DNA of 64,000 nt from Kiritimatiellia bacterium (GTDB lineage: Bacteria; Verrucomicrobiota; Kiritimatiellia; WLWN01). Location of the stretch: contig WLWN01000001.1 of the NCBI GenBank assembly GCA_012103575.1, forward strand, positions 573,792 through 637,791, written 5' to 3'. Position numbers and translations under genes: made by a program. The notes below the pieces were generated by a model. The model saw nothing but the letters and a program-made list of their open reading frames with translations, was not told the DNA's origin and did no database searches. Shown here piece by piece: positions 31,001 through 34,000 of this stretch (positions within the stretch are counted from its first letter, which is position 1; the number at the start of each line of letters is the position of its first letter).

Positions 31001-31068
31001 AGAACTATCAAGCTGTTGTATCTAGGCAAAGCGCTAAGAATAGTAATGGAGATAAATGGTATGAATAG
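3949..31068 (+). CDS. Trans-AT PKS/NRPS megasynthase 1 (9039 aa)
   Basis: A single uninterrupted frame encoding a protein of about 1 MDa that builds the first part of a polyketide-peptide. Domains (residues): N-terminal methyltransferase 1-265; A1 403-915; ACP1 943-1028; KS1 1068-1500, DH1 1691-1981, KR1 2018-2461, C-MT 2498-2834, ACP2 2885-2964; KS2 3023-3444, DH2 3636-3931, KR2 3943-4364, ACP3 4388-4468; KS3 4522-4964, DH3 5149-5451, ACP4a 5528-5615, ACP4b 5651-5738; KS4 5800-6224, DH4 6427-6726, KR4 6738-7154, ACP5 7174-7258; KS5 7310-7749, ACP6 7984-8067; Cy1 8103-8528, Cy2 8585-9006. No AT with GHSxG is present. Instead each KS is followed by the ~180-aa trans-AT flanking region (VAYTLQVGREAMEER ... 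LPTYPFARERYW). Its stop overlaps the start of megasynthase 2. Confidence 0.96.
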   Translation: MPTNPKKHGPELDKWKIVYDHIYKKNDSFTTPFFNIECWKSSYTGEAYPAEHMQEWRQTTAARIKSLNPISVLEIGCGTGIILSELLPICKKYHATDLSEEAINYIRRHAESLGESYAKLSLTAKSADDFEGVESGAYDTAILNSVCMYFPDLDYFRQVIDGAMQSLQIGGNIFIGDIRHGGLLEHLHLSVILSQREDDTSVTDLHEKMRERMALDEELCLEPSFFLSLPEIFPRITQVDVFPRRGRCANEMTHYRYDVILRLDQKHSKIYPLSNRSSVKQWCPESYSLAQIRQLLKEEPCKELSLVRIPNRRIAQVVEALNKGVACQSESLNVEGLKEQAGTGSEWGIDPEELWRLEDEFPFEVRIDWSQGYPDGAFDAIFLRRSKKAIGAKKSQELMRQIKLWNNTTKKYPKNKCVHELFTREAKRRPDAVALIYENQALTYRELDRCTDQLANYLQQQGVHSGKRVGLFMTRSLEMLIGLLGVLKAGGSYVPFDPHYPEERILYMLKDAQLQLVVTHKASKRSLPRGAWKYVVLNEGGREILDRDENLVPLSSRDQAYSVSTITNSMAYMIYTSGSTGKPKGVPIPHRALTNFICSMADSPGSTEEVRLLALTTICFDIAGLELYMPLITGGCVEVLSDAVVGDGVRLKEKIEVSNTTMIQATPSTWEMLLAAKWEGKKRLTILCGGEALSNALAEKLLKHGGEVWNLYGPTETTIWSTLSRIEPGEKVTIGRPIANTQCYILDEKLQPTPMGEIGELHIAGDGLAMGYWGRPEETSEKFIPNPFKKDTRLYKTGDLAHYLADGRIMHGGRNDFQIKLHGYRIDLEEIESTVKDRLDGVDQVAVASRKDHMDQQIVAFLIQRSSVHPSRGECVAALKPWLPDYMIPSSFYFLSSFPLTLNKKIDRKSLSLLPLSTLKEQYGVKQNAPKERVGIKPGHKDLLMKITRELKALAATIINASPSRLESSSHLGEYGYNSIRFVSLALALNERFNLKIDPPLFFRYSSVESIAGYLLETFPEELNNYYPPEPLDQSEPLEQEEHAERSVQRSLFLEPECPPSGEKRLSTPIAIVGMGGIVPQAVDLDQFWDGLISGRSFIEELPKTHPEYDLYGKVFGDQKVWGGFIKEVDEFDASFFNISPREAEQMDPRQRLLLQLVWQTLEHAGHIPGDFSAGSMGVYIGMVGYSDYGELARYYNQNIEGHTLSGVSASIIANRISYFFDFKGPSITTDTACSSSLVGLLQAVSAIRSGQCEAALAGGINLMLSPFYHRAIQEIGILSEDGCCRTFDKAANGCVRGEGGGLLLLRPLDKALADHDTIYGIIKGSAENHGGTTNSLTAPSSEAQANLLEEAYRESMIPPSKVGYIEVHGTGTRLGDPAEINGLKEAFRKLHNQYDEPLSETVSCGLGAVKTNIGHLEPAAGVMGVMKVLLAMRHKQLPPTINFIEQNPYIEIENTPFYLVTRAQDWQSPKDDEGGMLARCAGVSSFGFGGANAHIVLEEYVEEPKDRKGQEAQNKGPYLIVLSAKNADRLKEVAKNLQIFLTSKLEARTLNLHEVAYTLQVGREAMEERVGLIVGSIDELAEKLKRFLEDQDDVEDLYRGQVKRNKEAMAVFMADEELGEAIDKWIQREKFSKLLALWVKGVLIDWNKLYRENKPQRIPLPAYPFAKQKYWISKALARLDPSNHKMNPTLHPLLHENTSTLEQQRFSSNFTGEEFFLNDHKVQGKRVLPAAAYLEMVREAIQQACEGSEEQEHAIQLKNVVWLRPIDVGAEPQRVHLRLLPQEEGEVGYEIYTIDKKSGEEPILHSQGIATLTSAAEVSPVNISALQKKLHHHRLNSVECYEAFKRLGLDYGPAHQGLQEVCVSDREVLAKLSLPSSVLETEDRFILHPSTMDSALQASIVLLIESRRGGTEPHNLMLPFSLESLEIIDGCSESMWVWMRYTKGQTSSTLQKLDLDICGEDGRVCVTIKGLSTRALKGGLDSGAKMTASLEDALEIPVGLITTSPVWNSISLGETTVFNEKESQITLIGGSLQQRESVKRLYPQTNILELDAEATIEDITKQLDEQGVIDHLIWIAPPWPFTSLGSQTIIDGQKHGVLQVFGLIKALLALDYATRDLKCTFITEQTQAIGDADRVDPVHAAIHGLVGSLAKEYPHWKIRLLDFQAGREWPFEEMFNVPYDAQGNALAYRDGEWFFQELLPVRELHEQGEMFQQSGVYVVIGGAGGLGESWSKWMLETYQARIIWIGRRAKDSAIQEKLDALSKIGPTPTYLQADATNIASLKKAYGDIKQIHTQIHGVIHSTIVLSDSSLSNMDEDRFKVALKAKIDVSVCLAQVFEKEQLDFVLFFSSLISFSKAAGQSNYAAGCTFKDAFAHSLSKEMSCAVKVMNWGYWGSVGVVTNTFYKDRMALMGIGSIEPEEGMKALRKLLNGPFDRLGLFKTLNEEGLGELGPVNSGEWMNSYPQTIRSTSLGGTEHVLLNQAEKWEQSLSSKDLENPEMEELLYKFLLSHVQGFLKSEKGFEDRYNRWMKESFSFLAAKNYVKKQDDERYELVGPAPDLEALWSQWEKQKVLWCQDPSKKAKVVLLEACLRVLPEILTGQKQPTDVIFPNSSMELVEGIYKGNVISDLFNDIVGSALVSYIQERLAQDGSSQIKILEIGAGTGGTTAGLLVKLRPFEKSIQEYCYTDLSKAFLIHAQEQYAPQAPYLTTHIFNVEKPLSGQDIKPDSFDVVIATNVLHATKNIRQTLRNAKAALYKGGILLVNEMSRKLLFPHLTFGLLEGWWLYEDARLRIPGSPGIYPETWRSVLKEEGFISTFFPAEKIHPLGQQIIVSQSDGIVRQKQAVNVARTPAQKSREVEIAKEPLINKEPEKSISSGEAGSESLREKSATYLKRLVAETLKMKSHQIDSSQPLEAYGIDSILVVQLTNAMRKAFDNISSTLFFEVQTIDALVEHLIKTQKEALIREIGFEEQKPLSEEKTIVKDASLSSSSVLSKPKVRRFRRLTPALGFEQEKSPSPTFQVEDIAIIGLSGRYPEAENVNEFWDNLKTSKNCIREIPQERWDWKQYFDEEKGKAGKIYTKWGGFLKEVDKFDPLFFQISPRDAEQMDPQERLFLEEAYKSIEDSGYTPETLCKSRKIGVFVGVMNGTYAPQTRFFSMANRISYHLNFQGPSMAVDTACSASLTAIHLALESLYSGMSECAIAGGVNLILRPIHYMGLSAMTMLSSTNENRSFGDHADGFVDGEGVGAVVLKSLKAAIADDDHIYGILKGSVVNAGGKTNGYTVPNPNAQYELVLEALKRSGIDARAVSCIEAHGTGTVLGDPIEVSGLARAFEHYSKDRQFCTIGSVKSNIGHCESAAGIAGVTKVLLQMQQGQIVPSLHSKRLNPNIDFSNTPFVVQQELENWNRPVLKVDGQKKEYPRIAGISSFGAGGANAHVVIEEYLDESKVEGPKSQSKEGPYLIVLSAKNEERLKEVAKNLQTYLTSTPEPRTLNLHEVAYTLQVGREAMEERLGLVVGSVEKLGEKLKGFLEDQDDVEDLYRGQVKRNKETLAVFTADEEFQETINKWIQRGKYSKVLDLWVKGLVFDWNKLYGVDKPQRISLPTYPFARERYWIERTEVRDQKSEVYQGEGMVSKRLHRLVHENTSTFEEQRFSSTFTGEEFFLADHVVKGQKMLPGVAYLEMARAAVEEASGFTEEGQTSIQFKNVVWARPIIIGAQSQEVHIGLFPEENGEIAYEIYTASPMDEKSAIHNPESAIHSIVHSQGVALFASAVQRPKLDLKALQATCTQNVLSADDCYAVFKRMGIDYGPGHQGIEEVYVGEGQVLAKLSLPSSVSDTQDQFILHPSLMDASLQAAVGLMPDINNPRPVLPFALEEFEVSRPCASSMWVWIRYAQERSAAKFQKLDLDLCGEDGEVCVKIRGLSTRTLQGEVSEQSETTGILMLQPVWREKAVDPKQNSPEYADHQVFLCGLPEMNGSRSHRASERSFIALKSDQKRLGKRFEEYGLELFERIQNIAESKPKGPILLQVLVPAEGFEQTFSGVSGLLKTAHLENPKLMGQVIAVGQEETAKAIVAKLEENVRSPEDEQIRYIGKKRLVHTFEEMRIARVDKENPWKEKGVYLITGGVGGLGLIFAREIAEQTNEATLILTGRSSLSDPKKAKLNELRSLGVNVEYHIVDVSDQQGVERLIEKVRNDFKGIHGIIHSAGVIRDNFILKKTREEFEETLKPKVEGVIHLDEATKDLPLDFFVLFSSGAGTIGNVGQADYATANAFIDAFAHYRDSLEESQERCGQILSINWPLWKEGGMGVDEATEQMMREKMGMVAMQTSTGIEAFYQGLSSEASQVLVMEGEVKKLYAFMNKESMGVAYVEEGLERERELVSEENIGEEALEEKVLAYFKRQLSKLLKLPAQRIQAEESFEKYGIDSILVMQLTNELEKTFGSLSKTLFFEYQNIQELSRYFLGSYRSELVKLLNIDQTKQTSSKTEVAPQNGLMSKESLIKPRRSRFGSVLKKPLLPLGEGPLDIAIVGLSGRYPQAPDLAAYWQNLRNGKDCITEVPPDRWDWKKYYTEDRNQGGRHYSKWGGFIEDVDKFDPLFFNISPREAELIDPQERLFLEHVWMALEDAGYRGEDLQGEAGEYLGGQVGVYAGVMYGEYQLFAAEESVRGNPLSVGGSYASIANRISYVLNLHGPSMSIDTMCSSSLTALHLACQDLKLGRTNLGVAGGVNVTIHPNKYLMLSNGQFISSGGHCESFGKGGDGYIPGEGVGVALLKRLSDAQRDGDHIYGVIKGSGLNHGGKTHGYSVPNPKAQQTVISRALKESGIRPGAISYIEAHGTGTKLGDPIEITGLSKAFGSEVQRGSCFIGSAKSNIGHCESAAGIAGVTKVLLQMKYGQIVPSLHSQVLNPNIDFSQTPFVVQQELKEWFRPLLKLNGTRKEYPRIAGVSSFGAGGANAHLVIEEYLDNKSETRNSKSENNEHLIILSAKNEDRLKVYAQKLLTYLTSSLDSHSPTLHEVAYTLQVGREAMEERLGLIVESVDELIEKLKGFLENEDDVEDLYRGQVKRNKEALAVFAADEDMAKTIDAWISKGKYSKLLDLWVKGLIFDWSKLYGKNKPQRISLPTYPFLKERYWINGNADYGLRIVETGKELHPLMHENTSTLEEQRFSSMFTGEEFFFKDHQVKGEKILPGVAYLEMAREAVEQATGERSEDKKNHQRIELKNVVWARPITVGDQPQEVHIGLFPEENGEIAYEIYTTHPGDNKSAVRNRQSAISSVVHSQGVALFVSADQRQKLDLKALQETCNQKVSSTEECYAAFEMMGIEYSPSYQSIEQLYIGENEVLAKLALPSSVSETKDQFTLNPILLDSALQASIGLAFADLEQGTLNPEPLLPFSLERLEIIEGCAGLMWACIRHAEGRASLDKRRKLDIDLCDQQGKVCVKIRGLSLRVREEDVNSKIIFRSPLQLANRTPYDFSASAGKPQEIALTSLISDQSLFNNKLSFFPKEELTLSLPTDSLLSSIESTEASPVFPEVEISKEALQKELVSSLAKALYIKPGSIDMDKPFIDMGLDSIVGVEWVNGLNKQYGLSIAATKVYDYSSLVEFSRFFEQELKFKKKVPMAPRKESKRAIPTTLQMPQESLVVSEESTEASPVFPEVEISKEALQKELVSSLAKALYIKPGSIDMDKPFIDMGLDSIVGVEWINGLNKQYGLSIAATKVYDYSSLVEFSRFFEKELKLRKKIPMALRKELKRAISTTLQTPQESLVVSDLTSFKKRRFPKPEASSSVLDRDRTSSLLNSQEPIAIVGMAGKYPGAKDLEEYWKNLVGGKNSIQEVPLSRWDVNQYYDPAPSKPGKVNCKWLGLLDDIDCFDPLFFMISPAEAEEMDPQHRIFLEEGHKAFESAGYSSSGLSNKKCGVYLGIMSNEYSLLAIEAQRSMSGTSNNYAIGAARMAYYLNLKGPAIPIDTACSSSLVGTHLACQALHAGEIDMALVGGVTLYLTAESYIDMCASGMLSAEGQCKTFDDSADGFVPGEGVGAIVLKRLSEAQRNDDCILGTIIGSGINQDGKTNGITAPSVKSQIELEREIYRKYKIDPSSISYVETHGTGTKLGDPIELEALSTVFKEQTDRKNYCGLGSVKSNIGHTSAAAGVASIHKALLSLKHQKLVPTLNFKKPNSHFNFDESPFYVNTELKRWESEGEKPRRVGVSSFGFSGTNAHVVIEEYVQKSEVRGQRSEKPDQPALIVLSAKNKDRLRAYAQNLIDYVHPSTLDFSATADQPVAKDLQPLTPPRLQDVAYTLQVGREAMEERLGLIVGSKDELNEKLQAFIEGKEDVEGLYLGHVKRNKDGLAVYAADEDMEKMVKAWIAKGKYSKLLDLWVKGLMLDWNKLYGEKKPHRISVPTYPFARERFWIEGNTEGGRSKTEGVARLHPLVHENTSTLEGQRFSSTFTGEEFFLQDDQVNRRKVLPGMAYLEMAREGIEQATGELSEDKNDNQKIELKNVVWARPINLGDQPQEVHIGLYPEGNGEIAYEIYTTHLSDGKPATNSKDEIVVHSQGTALFASADQRPKLDLKALQESCNQRCLGAEECYAAFKRMGLEYRSAHQGIENIYIGENEALAKLTLPFSILETKDQFILHPVLLDSALQASIGLVFPNREPRTLNPEPLFPFALESLENIDECSEKMWAWVRCSEDRVASDKVQKLDIDLCDEQGPVCVKVRGLSFRVLEGEILEKAETMDTLTLKPVWREKAIDPKQNVPEYADHQICLYGLTQTIESVENSFSGQTFIELKSDKKRLEERFEEVALDLFERIQKIVEDKPKGLVLLQVLVPVQGIEQTFSGLSGLLKTAHLENPKILFQVIAVGEEEQAEAILARVQENAKCPEDKQIRYEDGKRLVLFLEEMAGFESERERLWQEGGVYLITGGAGGLGLIFAKEIAERTKSARLILTGRSDLSEPIKEKVKGLESLGAHVEYHAVDVSDEQAVKRLIEKVQNDFGGINGILHSAGLIRDNFILKKTQEEFEETLKPKVDGVIHLDQATQHLPLDFFVLFSSVAGAIGNVGQADYATANAFMDTFARYRNSRMDSERSGQTLSMNWPLWKEGGMGVDEATEQMMREKTGMAAMQTAAGIEAFYQGLSSGASQVMVMEGNVEKIRHLFLADQPVAFFEKPSAVEIDPAILGEKTLYAFKKLFGEMIKLSVSKINPEEPFESYGVDSILITQLNQKLAGVFDEISKTLFFEYGTLGSLSDYFVKEYPGACARWTGVQNQAFDEPARPVPESVSPRAFPSLTSFQFSPERFGGRTRVMSAKRTHDPIAIIGLSGRYPQAYNVEEYWNHLKTGKDCITEIPRDRWSLEGFFHEDFEEAVAQGKSYSKWGGFLEGFSEFDPLFFNISSHEAMSMDPQERLFLQTCWEVCEDGGYTREKIAIQHHGKVGVFAGITKTGFDLYGPELWKKGEPVFPHTSFSSVANRVSYLLNLKGPSMPIDTMCSSSLTAIHEACKHVDQGECELAIAGGVNLYLHPSTYRGLCAQRMLALDRQCRSFGKGGNGFVPGEGVGAVLLKRLSQALFDGDHIYGVIRGTSANHGGKTNGYTVSNPKVQAELIRETLDKTGIDARTVSYIEAHGTATELGDPIEVAGLSQAFQQDTVDTGFCALGSAKSNVGHLEAAAGMAGVTKILLQMKHKVLVPSLHAKELNPNINFSKTPFVVQQELGEWRSPFLERDGAGKEYPRIAGISSFGAGGANAHVIIEEYNGQRSGAREQKSERLDQPALIVLSAKNEDRLKAYAGKICEYVRSNIQDQESNIQDLAYTLQIGREAMEERLGLIVHSMKELEQKLQGFIEGREDVEDLYLGQVKRNKETLAVFMADEELQEAMDKWVQRGKFSKLLDLWVKGLIFDWNKLYRENKPHRISLPTYPFARERYWVEGKDQTAERNGSAKRNGTNGTNGTTRKQDPEFSISTDTSSRWEFSLPKDAKEEMSHDSNFGTEEKATLFVQQLVADQLGKPIHKIDTQTGLFDMGLTSHHLLKVTQEIKNKIHNDFSPTSFFEYPTLSDLTSHLVNTYSSAVNRLQITKKKYQIRETNVKEIDADSSGKTLSIIRNQADRYKPFPLTDIQESFLSGRKLGSGGGVGCHVYFEIEFSGIDIYRLKKVWNRLIEYHEMLRAVISSNGQQKILKDTLPYEFKVIDLRRKSNSDQCKYLEKLRTKMSHKVYQPDQWPFFGIRISMCSDKQILHFSIDTMIADGFSLQMLFQQWQRAYQDPEWELPKINISFRDYTLAVKKFEDSTYYKKDLDYWVKKLENMPSGPLFPLKTRLDRPINDEKYTGIRLEGTLVKEEWQVLKKCGERLNVSPTVLLLNTFTEVLRVYCGQETFSVILTFFNRLLDPQLDRVLGPFISTNIFVAEEKEDRRFQETIQHNQKILFENLSHNYASGIRVLRELKKRRKISKTLSLPVVFTSLLGHEEKDDVGKRFLEKVSFSAAQTPQVYLDHQVREDKGALKFNWDVARGYYEPGLMDQIFSNYCRVLRMLATDFDRWKMEQWSSIVKKPPFLRRASLNEENGATSHKVPIDLLNKKAVEKDLQFKLFPDERFNTFPLTDQQQAYAFGRTKYGSKISIQLYMSFEVEGLDIIRLETAWRKVMEAHEMLTTVIHANGTQQVLENVPEFRIKTTDLRGRTAEAVEDELRRVESSMMAKQCPLGEWPYFDLQVSLINEAESRIHFSTDLIIADGTSIYLVLKELFYFYENPAELSPKNKITFRDYILSLQNYQKTEGYRGSLQYWKNKFSDIPPGPELPMYEEGGIHKTERLEGTLGHWNVLKEKAAELSISPSIILLTVYAEVLAAWSDSESFTIVVPSWERLPLHADINQVVGDFTAMSWLVIKREEKSFEEKLRSHHESVQEDLSHRAVSGLKALRMVGTKNRHKKMLTFLIVFTNLDSSPTFEFPKGFTSGKSLSQTPQVHVDNISLEENRHLSLHWDVIKGLFPEGMMQELFAGYQRVLECLANDPQSWQRTNFDSLINAQPENYQAVVSRQSAKNSNGDKWYE
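7150..12840 (+). other. Module 1: KS-DH-KR-cMT-ACP
   Basis: KS1 has a complete Cys-His-His set (DTACSSS, EVHGTGT, NIGHLEP). DH1 keeps HKVQGKRVLP and DSALQ, so it looks active. KR1 has GGAGGLGES and the Ser/Tyr pair (FFSSLIS, QSNYAAG). The C-methyltransferase (11440-12450) has LEIGAGTGGTT and NVLHAT and sits between KR and ACP, the usual place for alpha-methylation. ACP2 serine is in YGIDSILV. Predicted outcome: alpha-methyl, alpha,beta-unsaturated unit. A degenerate heptad array (CGAAGCT-type, 8579-8606) interrupts the KS1 flanking linker. Confidence 0.85.
14258..14279. repeat. Hairpin at the KS C-terminus (representative of eight or more)
   Basis: Arms TCATCGAGG and CCTCGATGA with a 4-nt loop, within codons for VIEEYLDE at the end of KS2. 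The same palindrome, complete or with slightly shorter arms, ends KS3 (~18815), KS7 (~40085), KS8 (~45645), KS10 (~54325), KS12 (58788) and KS13 (63119), and with one mismatch KS9 (~50160). It is absent from KS1, KS4, KS5 and KS6. Confidence 0.85.
14281..14308. repeat. Heptanucleotide array at the KS2 joint
   Basis: TCCAAGG, TCGAAGG, TCCAAAG, then a decayed unit, directly following the perfect 9-bp hairpin at 14258-14279. Confidence 0.85.
17514..21252 (+). other. Module 3: KS-DH-ACP-ACP, predicted beta-branching module
   Basis: KS3 has DTMCSSS, EAHGTGT and SNIGHCES. DH3 keeps HQVKGEKILP and LDSALQ, but the usual YGPxHQ is YSPSYQ and LHP is LNP. There is no KR. Two ACPs follow in 372-bp repeats, both with GLDSIVGVEW. 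The Trp six residues after the active Ser is the published flag for beta-branching ACPs, which fits a module that leaves a beta-ketone. The HMG-synthase cassette that would act here is not in the window. Confidence 0.75.
20509..21252 (+). repeat. Two tandem 372-bp ACP repeats
   Basis: Units 20509-20880 and 20881-21252 are nearly identical at DNA level. Each encodes a 124-aa unit made of an ACP plus a Pro/Lys-rich linker ending near QESLVVS. The same 372-bp period recurs in the three units at 60655-61770, so both arrays come from one ancestral unit. Confidence 0.92.
22621..22651. repeat. Heptanucleotide array, GTCAGAG type, at the KS4 joint
   Basis: AAGTCAG, AAGTCAG, AGGTCAG, AGGTCAG units, read as KSEVRGQRSEK. 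Similar arrays are at 14795-14821, 27199-27232 and 59384-59433. Confidence 0.85.
22755..22791. repeat. In-frame palindromic insert, copy 1
   Basis: Core arms GCCACAG (22762-22768) and CTGTGGC (22778-22784) around CGGATCAGC. Encodes DFSATADQPVAKD within the KS4 flank. The homologous linkers at ~54465 and ~63275 lack it. Confidence 0.82.
25876..28150 (+). other. Module 5: KS-ACP
   Basis: KS5 has DTMCSSS, EAHGTATELGDP (one Gly to Ala change in HGTGT) and SNVGHLEA. There is no reductive domain. After the KS flank comes a low-complexity linker (NGTNGTNGT, about 27765-27785), then ACP6 with MGLTSHHLL (Ser kept, preceding Asp replaced by Thr). Predicted outcome: beta-keto unit passed to the Cy domains. 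KS5 is the close paralogue of the KS at 57494-58810. Confidence 0.75.
27320..27360. repeat. Short tandem repeat in the KS5 flank
   Basis: Two copies of an ~18-20-nt ATCCAACATCCAGGATC-like unit, in frame as SNIQDQESNIQD, at the linker position that carries heptads in other modules (8579, 14397, 40230, 45781). Confidence 0.8.
28255..29530 (+). other. Heterocyclisation domain Cy1
   Basis: Condensation-superfamily domain with the Cy signature DxxxxD (FSIDTMIADGFS) in place of HHxxxDG. Other Cy motifs are PLTDIQESFLSGR, SFRDY and AQTPQVYLDHQ. Cy domains join and cyclodehydrate Cys, Ser or Thr to thiazolines or oxazolines. Confidence 0.88.
29700..30965 (+). other. Heterocyclisation domain Cy2
   Basis: A second complete Cy domain in tandem: PLTDQQQAYAFGR, FSTDLIIADGTS, TFRDY, SQTPQVHVDN. 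A tandem Cy-Cy pair is known from VibF of vibriobactin synthesis, where the two domains divide condensation and cyclisation. Alternatively two rings are made. The matching A domains are on the next protein. Confidence 0.88.
31048..31051 (+). promoter_or_regulatory. Ribosome binding site deciding the start of megasynthase 2
   Basis: GGAG 9 nt upstream of ATG 31061, inside the end of megasynthase 1. It favours 31061 over in-frame ATGs at 30989 and 31046, and gives an 8-nt gene overlap. Confidence 0.6.
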
Positions 31069-34000
31069 GGGAAATGAATTACCCTCTTTATGTGAAGAAT
31101 ATAATATTTTCCAGAAGTGGAATGCTACGGATAAAGACTATCCTTTAGATCAGTGTCTGCATGAGTTGATTGAAAGACAGGCGGCACGGAACCCTGATCA
31201 GGAAGTGGTCTTCTTTGAAAAAGAAAGACTTTCCTACGCGGAGCTCAACGATCGTTCTAACCAATGTGCCCATTATTTAAGAGAGATCGGTATAGGTCCT
31301 AATACAATGGTGGGGGTTTTGATGGAACGATCTCCGGATACGGTCGTTGCTGTTCTGGGAATTTTAAAATCCGGCGGCGCTTATGTGCCATTGGATTCGG
31401 GGTATCCAAAGGAGCGACTTTGTTTCATGTTGGAAGATGCCTTGGTTTCCACCGTACTCACGCAAGAGAGATTTGAAGGGGTACTGGAAGATTTTGACGG
31501 AACCACATTGAGCCTGGATAGCCAGTGGAGCTTCTTATCTGGAAAATCCAAGGCGGATCTTGAAAATAGATCAGTCCCTGACGATTTAGCTTACGTGATC
31601 TACACCTCTGGTTCTACGGGGAACCCCAAGGGATGTATGATTTCTCATAAAGCGATTTGTAATCGATTGATCTGGATGCAGGAGCACTATCAAGTAACCG
31701 ATAAAGACAGGATTTTGCACAAAACATCCGCTAAATGTGATGTGGCCATGTGGGAACTGTTCTTGCCTTTGCTATCGGGGGCTTGTCTGATTGTAGCCGG
31801 GCCGAAAGGGAACCAAGACAACCATTACTTGGCCGCACTGATCAGAAAAGAGCATATTACCATTTGTCATTTTATTCCATCCATGCTCCGTTCTTTTCTG
31901 AATCAAGCCGATCTGAGTCAGTGCTGGTTCTTACGTCATATTTTTGTCAGTGGAGAGGCTTTGCCATTGGATGTGGTGAAAAAATGTAAGAACAATATAT
32001 CTGCAAGGCTACACAACCTCTATAGTGTTGAGGAAGCTGCGGTTGATGTGGCTTTCTGGGAATGTGAGGAAAGGGAGGATAAAAAGGTTCTGGCAGGACG
32101 CCCCATTGCCAATACGAAGATATATATTTTAGATGCTGAACTCAATCAAATGCCGGTTGGAGCTATGGGAGAAGTTTATATCGGTGGGGTGGGCCTGGCG
32201 AAGGGGTATGTGAATCAACAGGGATTAACAGAAGAAAGGTTTATCACAAACCCATTTTCCAAAGAGACCGATTCGAAGTTATATCGGACGGGAGATCAAG
32301 CGCTGTATTTACCGGATGGTAATATTGAAATTTCAGGGTGTATGGATGCGAAAAAGAAATGGAGGGGGGGTGGAATTGAGCTGGGAAAAATAGAAACCTC
32401 TGTAAGCAGACATGGTGGTCATGGCGTAAAAGAAGCCAGCTGTAGACTGACCGAAGAAGAAAAAAATAAAATCATTGAAGCGTGGAACGATACCGCGTGC
32501 GGCTATAATCGGAATCAATGCATTCATGAACTATTTGAAGAAAAAGCAGAAGAATTTCCCCATAACGTTGCTACGATTTGTGTGGGTCAAAGATTAACCT
32601 ATAAAGAGATTAACGAGCGCGCAAACCAACTGTCGGGATATCTGAGAAGAGAAGGAGTCGGGCCGGAGACATTTGTAGGGATATGTCTGGATCGATCGCA
32701 TGAAACCGTTATTGGTCTGTTGGGTATACTGAAGGCAGGAGGCGCTTATGTCCCTTTGCAGACGAGCGATCCCCAAGAAAGACTCACGAATATTATAAAG
32801 ACCGCGGCGATCAAAATCGTATTAACCGAAAGCGGGCATTCAGGTGTGTTAGAGGAGATTGGCCTCACCAAACAGATTTGCATGGATCAAGAAGCGAATC
32901 GGATCCTGAAAGAAAACAAAACGAACCATCCTCAACAGATCGTTCAGTCTCACAATACCGCCTACGTCATTTTCACTTCGGGCAGCACGGGTAAACCCAA
33001 AGGAGTTGTTGTGCAGCATCGGCCGGTTATTAATTTGATCGAGTGGGCGCAAAAAAGATTTGCTTTTAATGAGAGCGATGTGTGCTTGTTTATAAACCCG
33101 CTGAATTTTGATTTATCCGTATTCGACATTTTCGGCATGTTGGCTTATGGTGCTGCGATCCACATTGTCGATGACGAGTCCAGAATGAAATTCAGTTGCT
33201 TGGCAAAGTTATTATGCCAGGAGGAGATCAGTTTTTGGAATTCGGCCCCCGCTGCTTTGCAGCTGCTCGTCCCCTTTATTAAAGCAGAAAGTAAAGAGAC
33301 GAACAACGAAAAGCTTCGGCTCGTTTTTTTAAGCGGTGATTGGGTCCCGGTCACCTTGCCAGGAGAAATCCGATCCATTTTCTCAAACGCTCAGGTCATC
33401 GCTCTAGGTGGAGCCACTGAGGCAACCGTTTGGTCAAACTATTACCCGACTGATGATCTGGACCCCCACCAAAAAAGTGTTCCGTATGGCAGACCGATCC
33501 AGAACGCAAGGTACTATATCCTGGATCAAACCCTGACGCCCTGCCCGGTCGGAGTGGAAGGCGATTTGTATATAGGGGGTGAATGTTTGAGCACAGGATA
33601 TATGAATGCTCCTGAGATTACCGCTAAGAGTTTTATACGCGATCCTTTTGTGGAAGATGACAGCGCCATTATGTATAAAACCGGGGATCTGGCGCGGTTC
33701 TTTCCAGATGGAAATATTGAGTTTTTAGGGCGTGCGGATTTTCAGGTAAAAGTGCGTGGATATCGAATCGAACTGGAGGAAATAGAACATAGACTCAGGC
33801 AGCACGATGATATTAAAGAGGCTGTCGTCCTGGTAAAAGAAAACGAGGCAAAAGGCCAGAAGATCGTTGCTTACATTGTTGTCAATCCGGGAAAAGAAGT
33901 AACGACTCAGGTTGTAAGAGCGTTCTGTAAAAAGGCATTGCCAAACTACATGGCTCCGAATCTTGTCATGCCTCTTCCACACTTGCCTGTTACGCCCAAT

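Noticed and set aside
30989..31060. Upstream in-frame starts of megasynthase 2 at 30989 and 31046
   Set aside because: No ribosome site in front of 30989; the GGAG at 31048-31051 is well placed only for 31061, although 31046 cannot be excluded.
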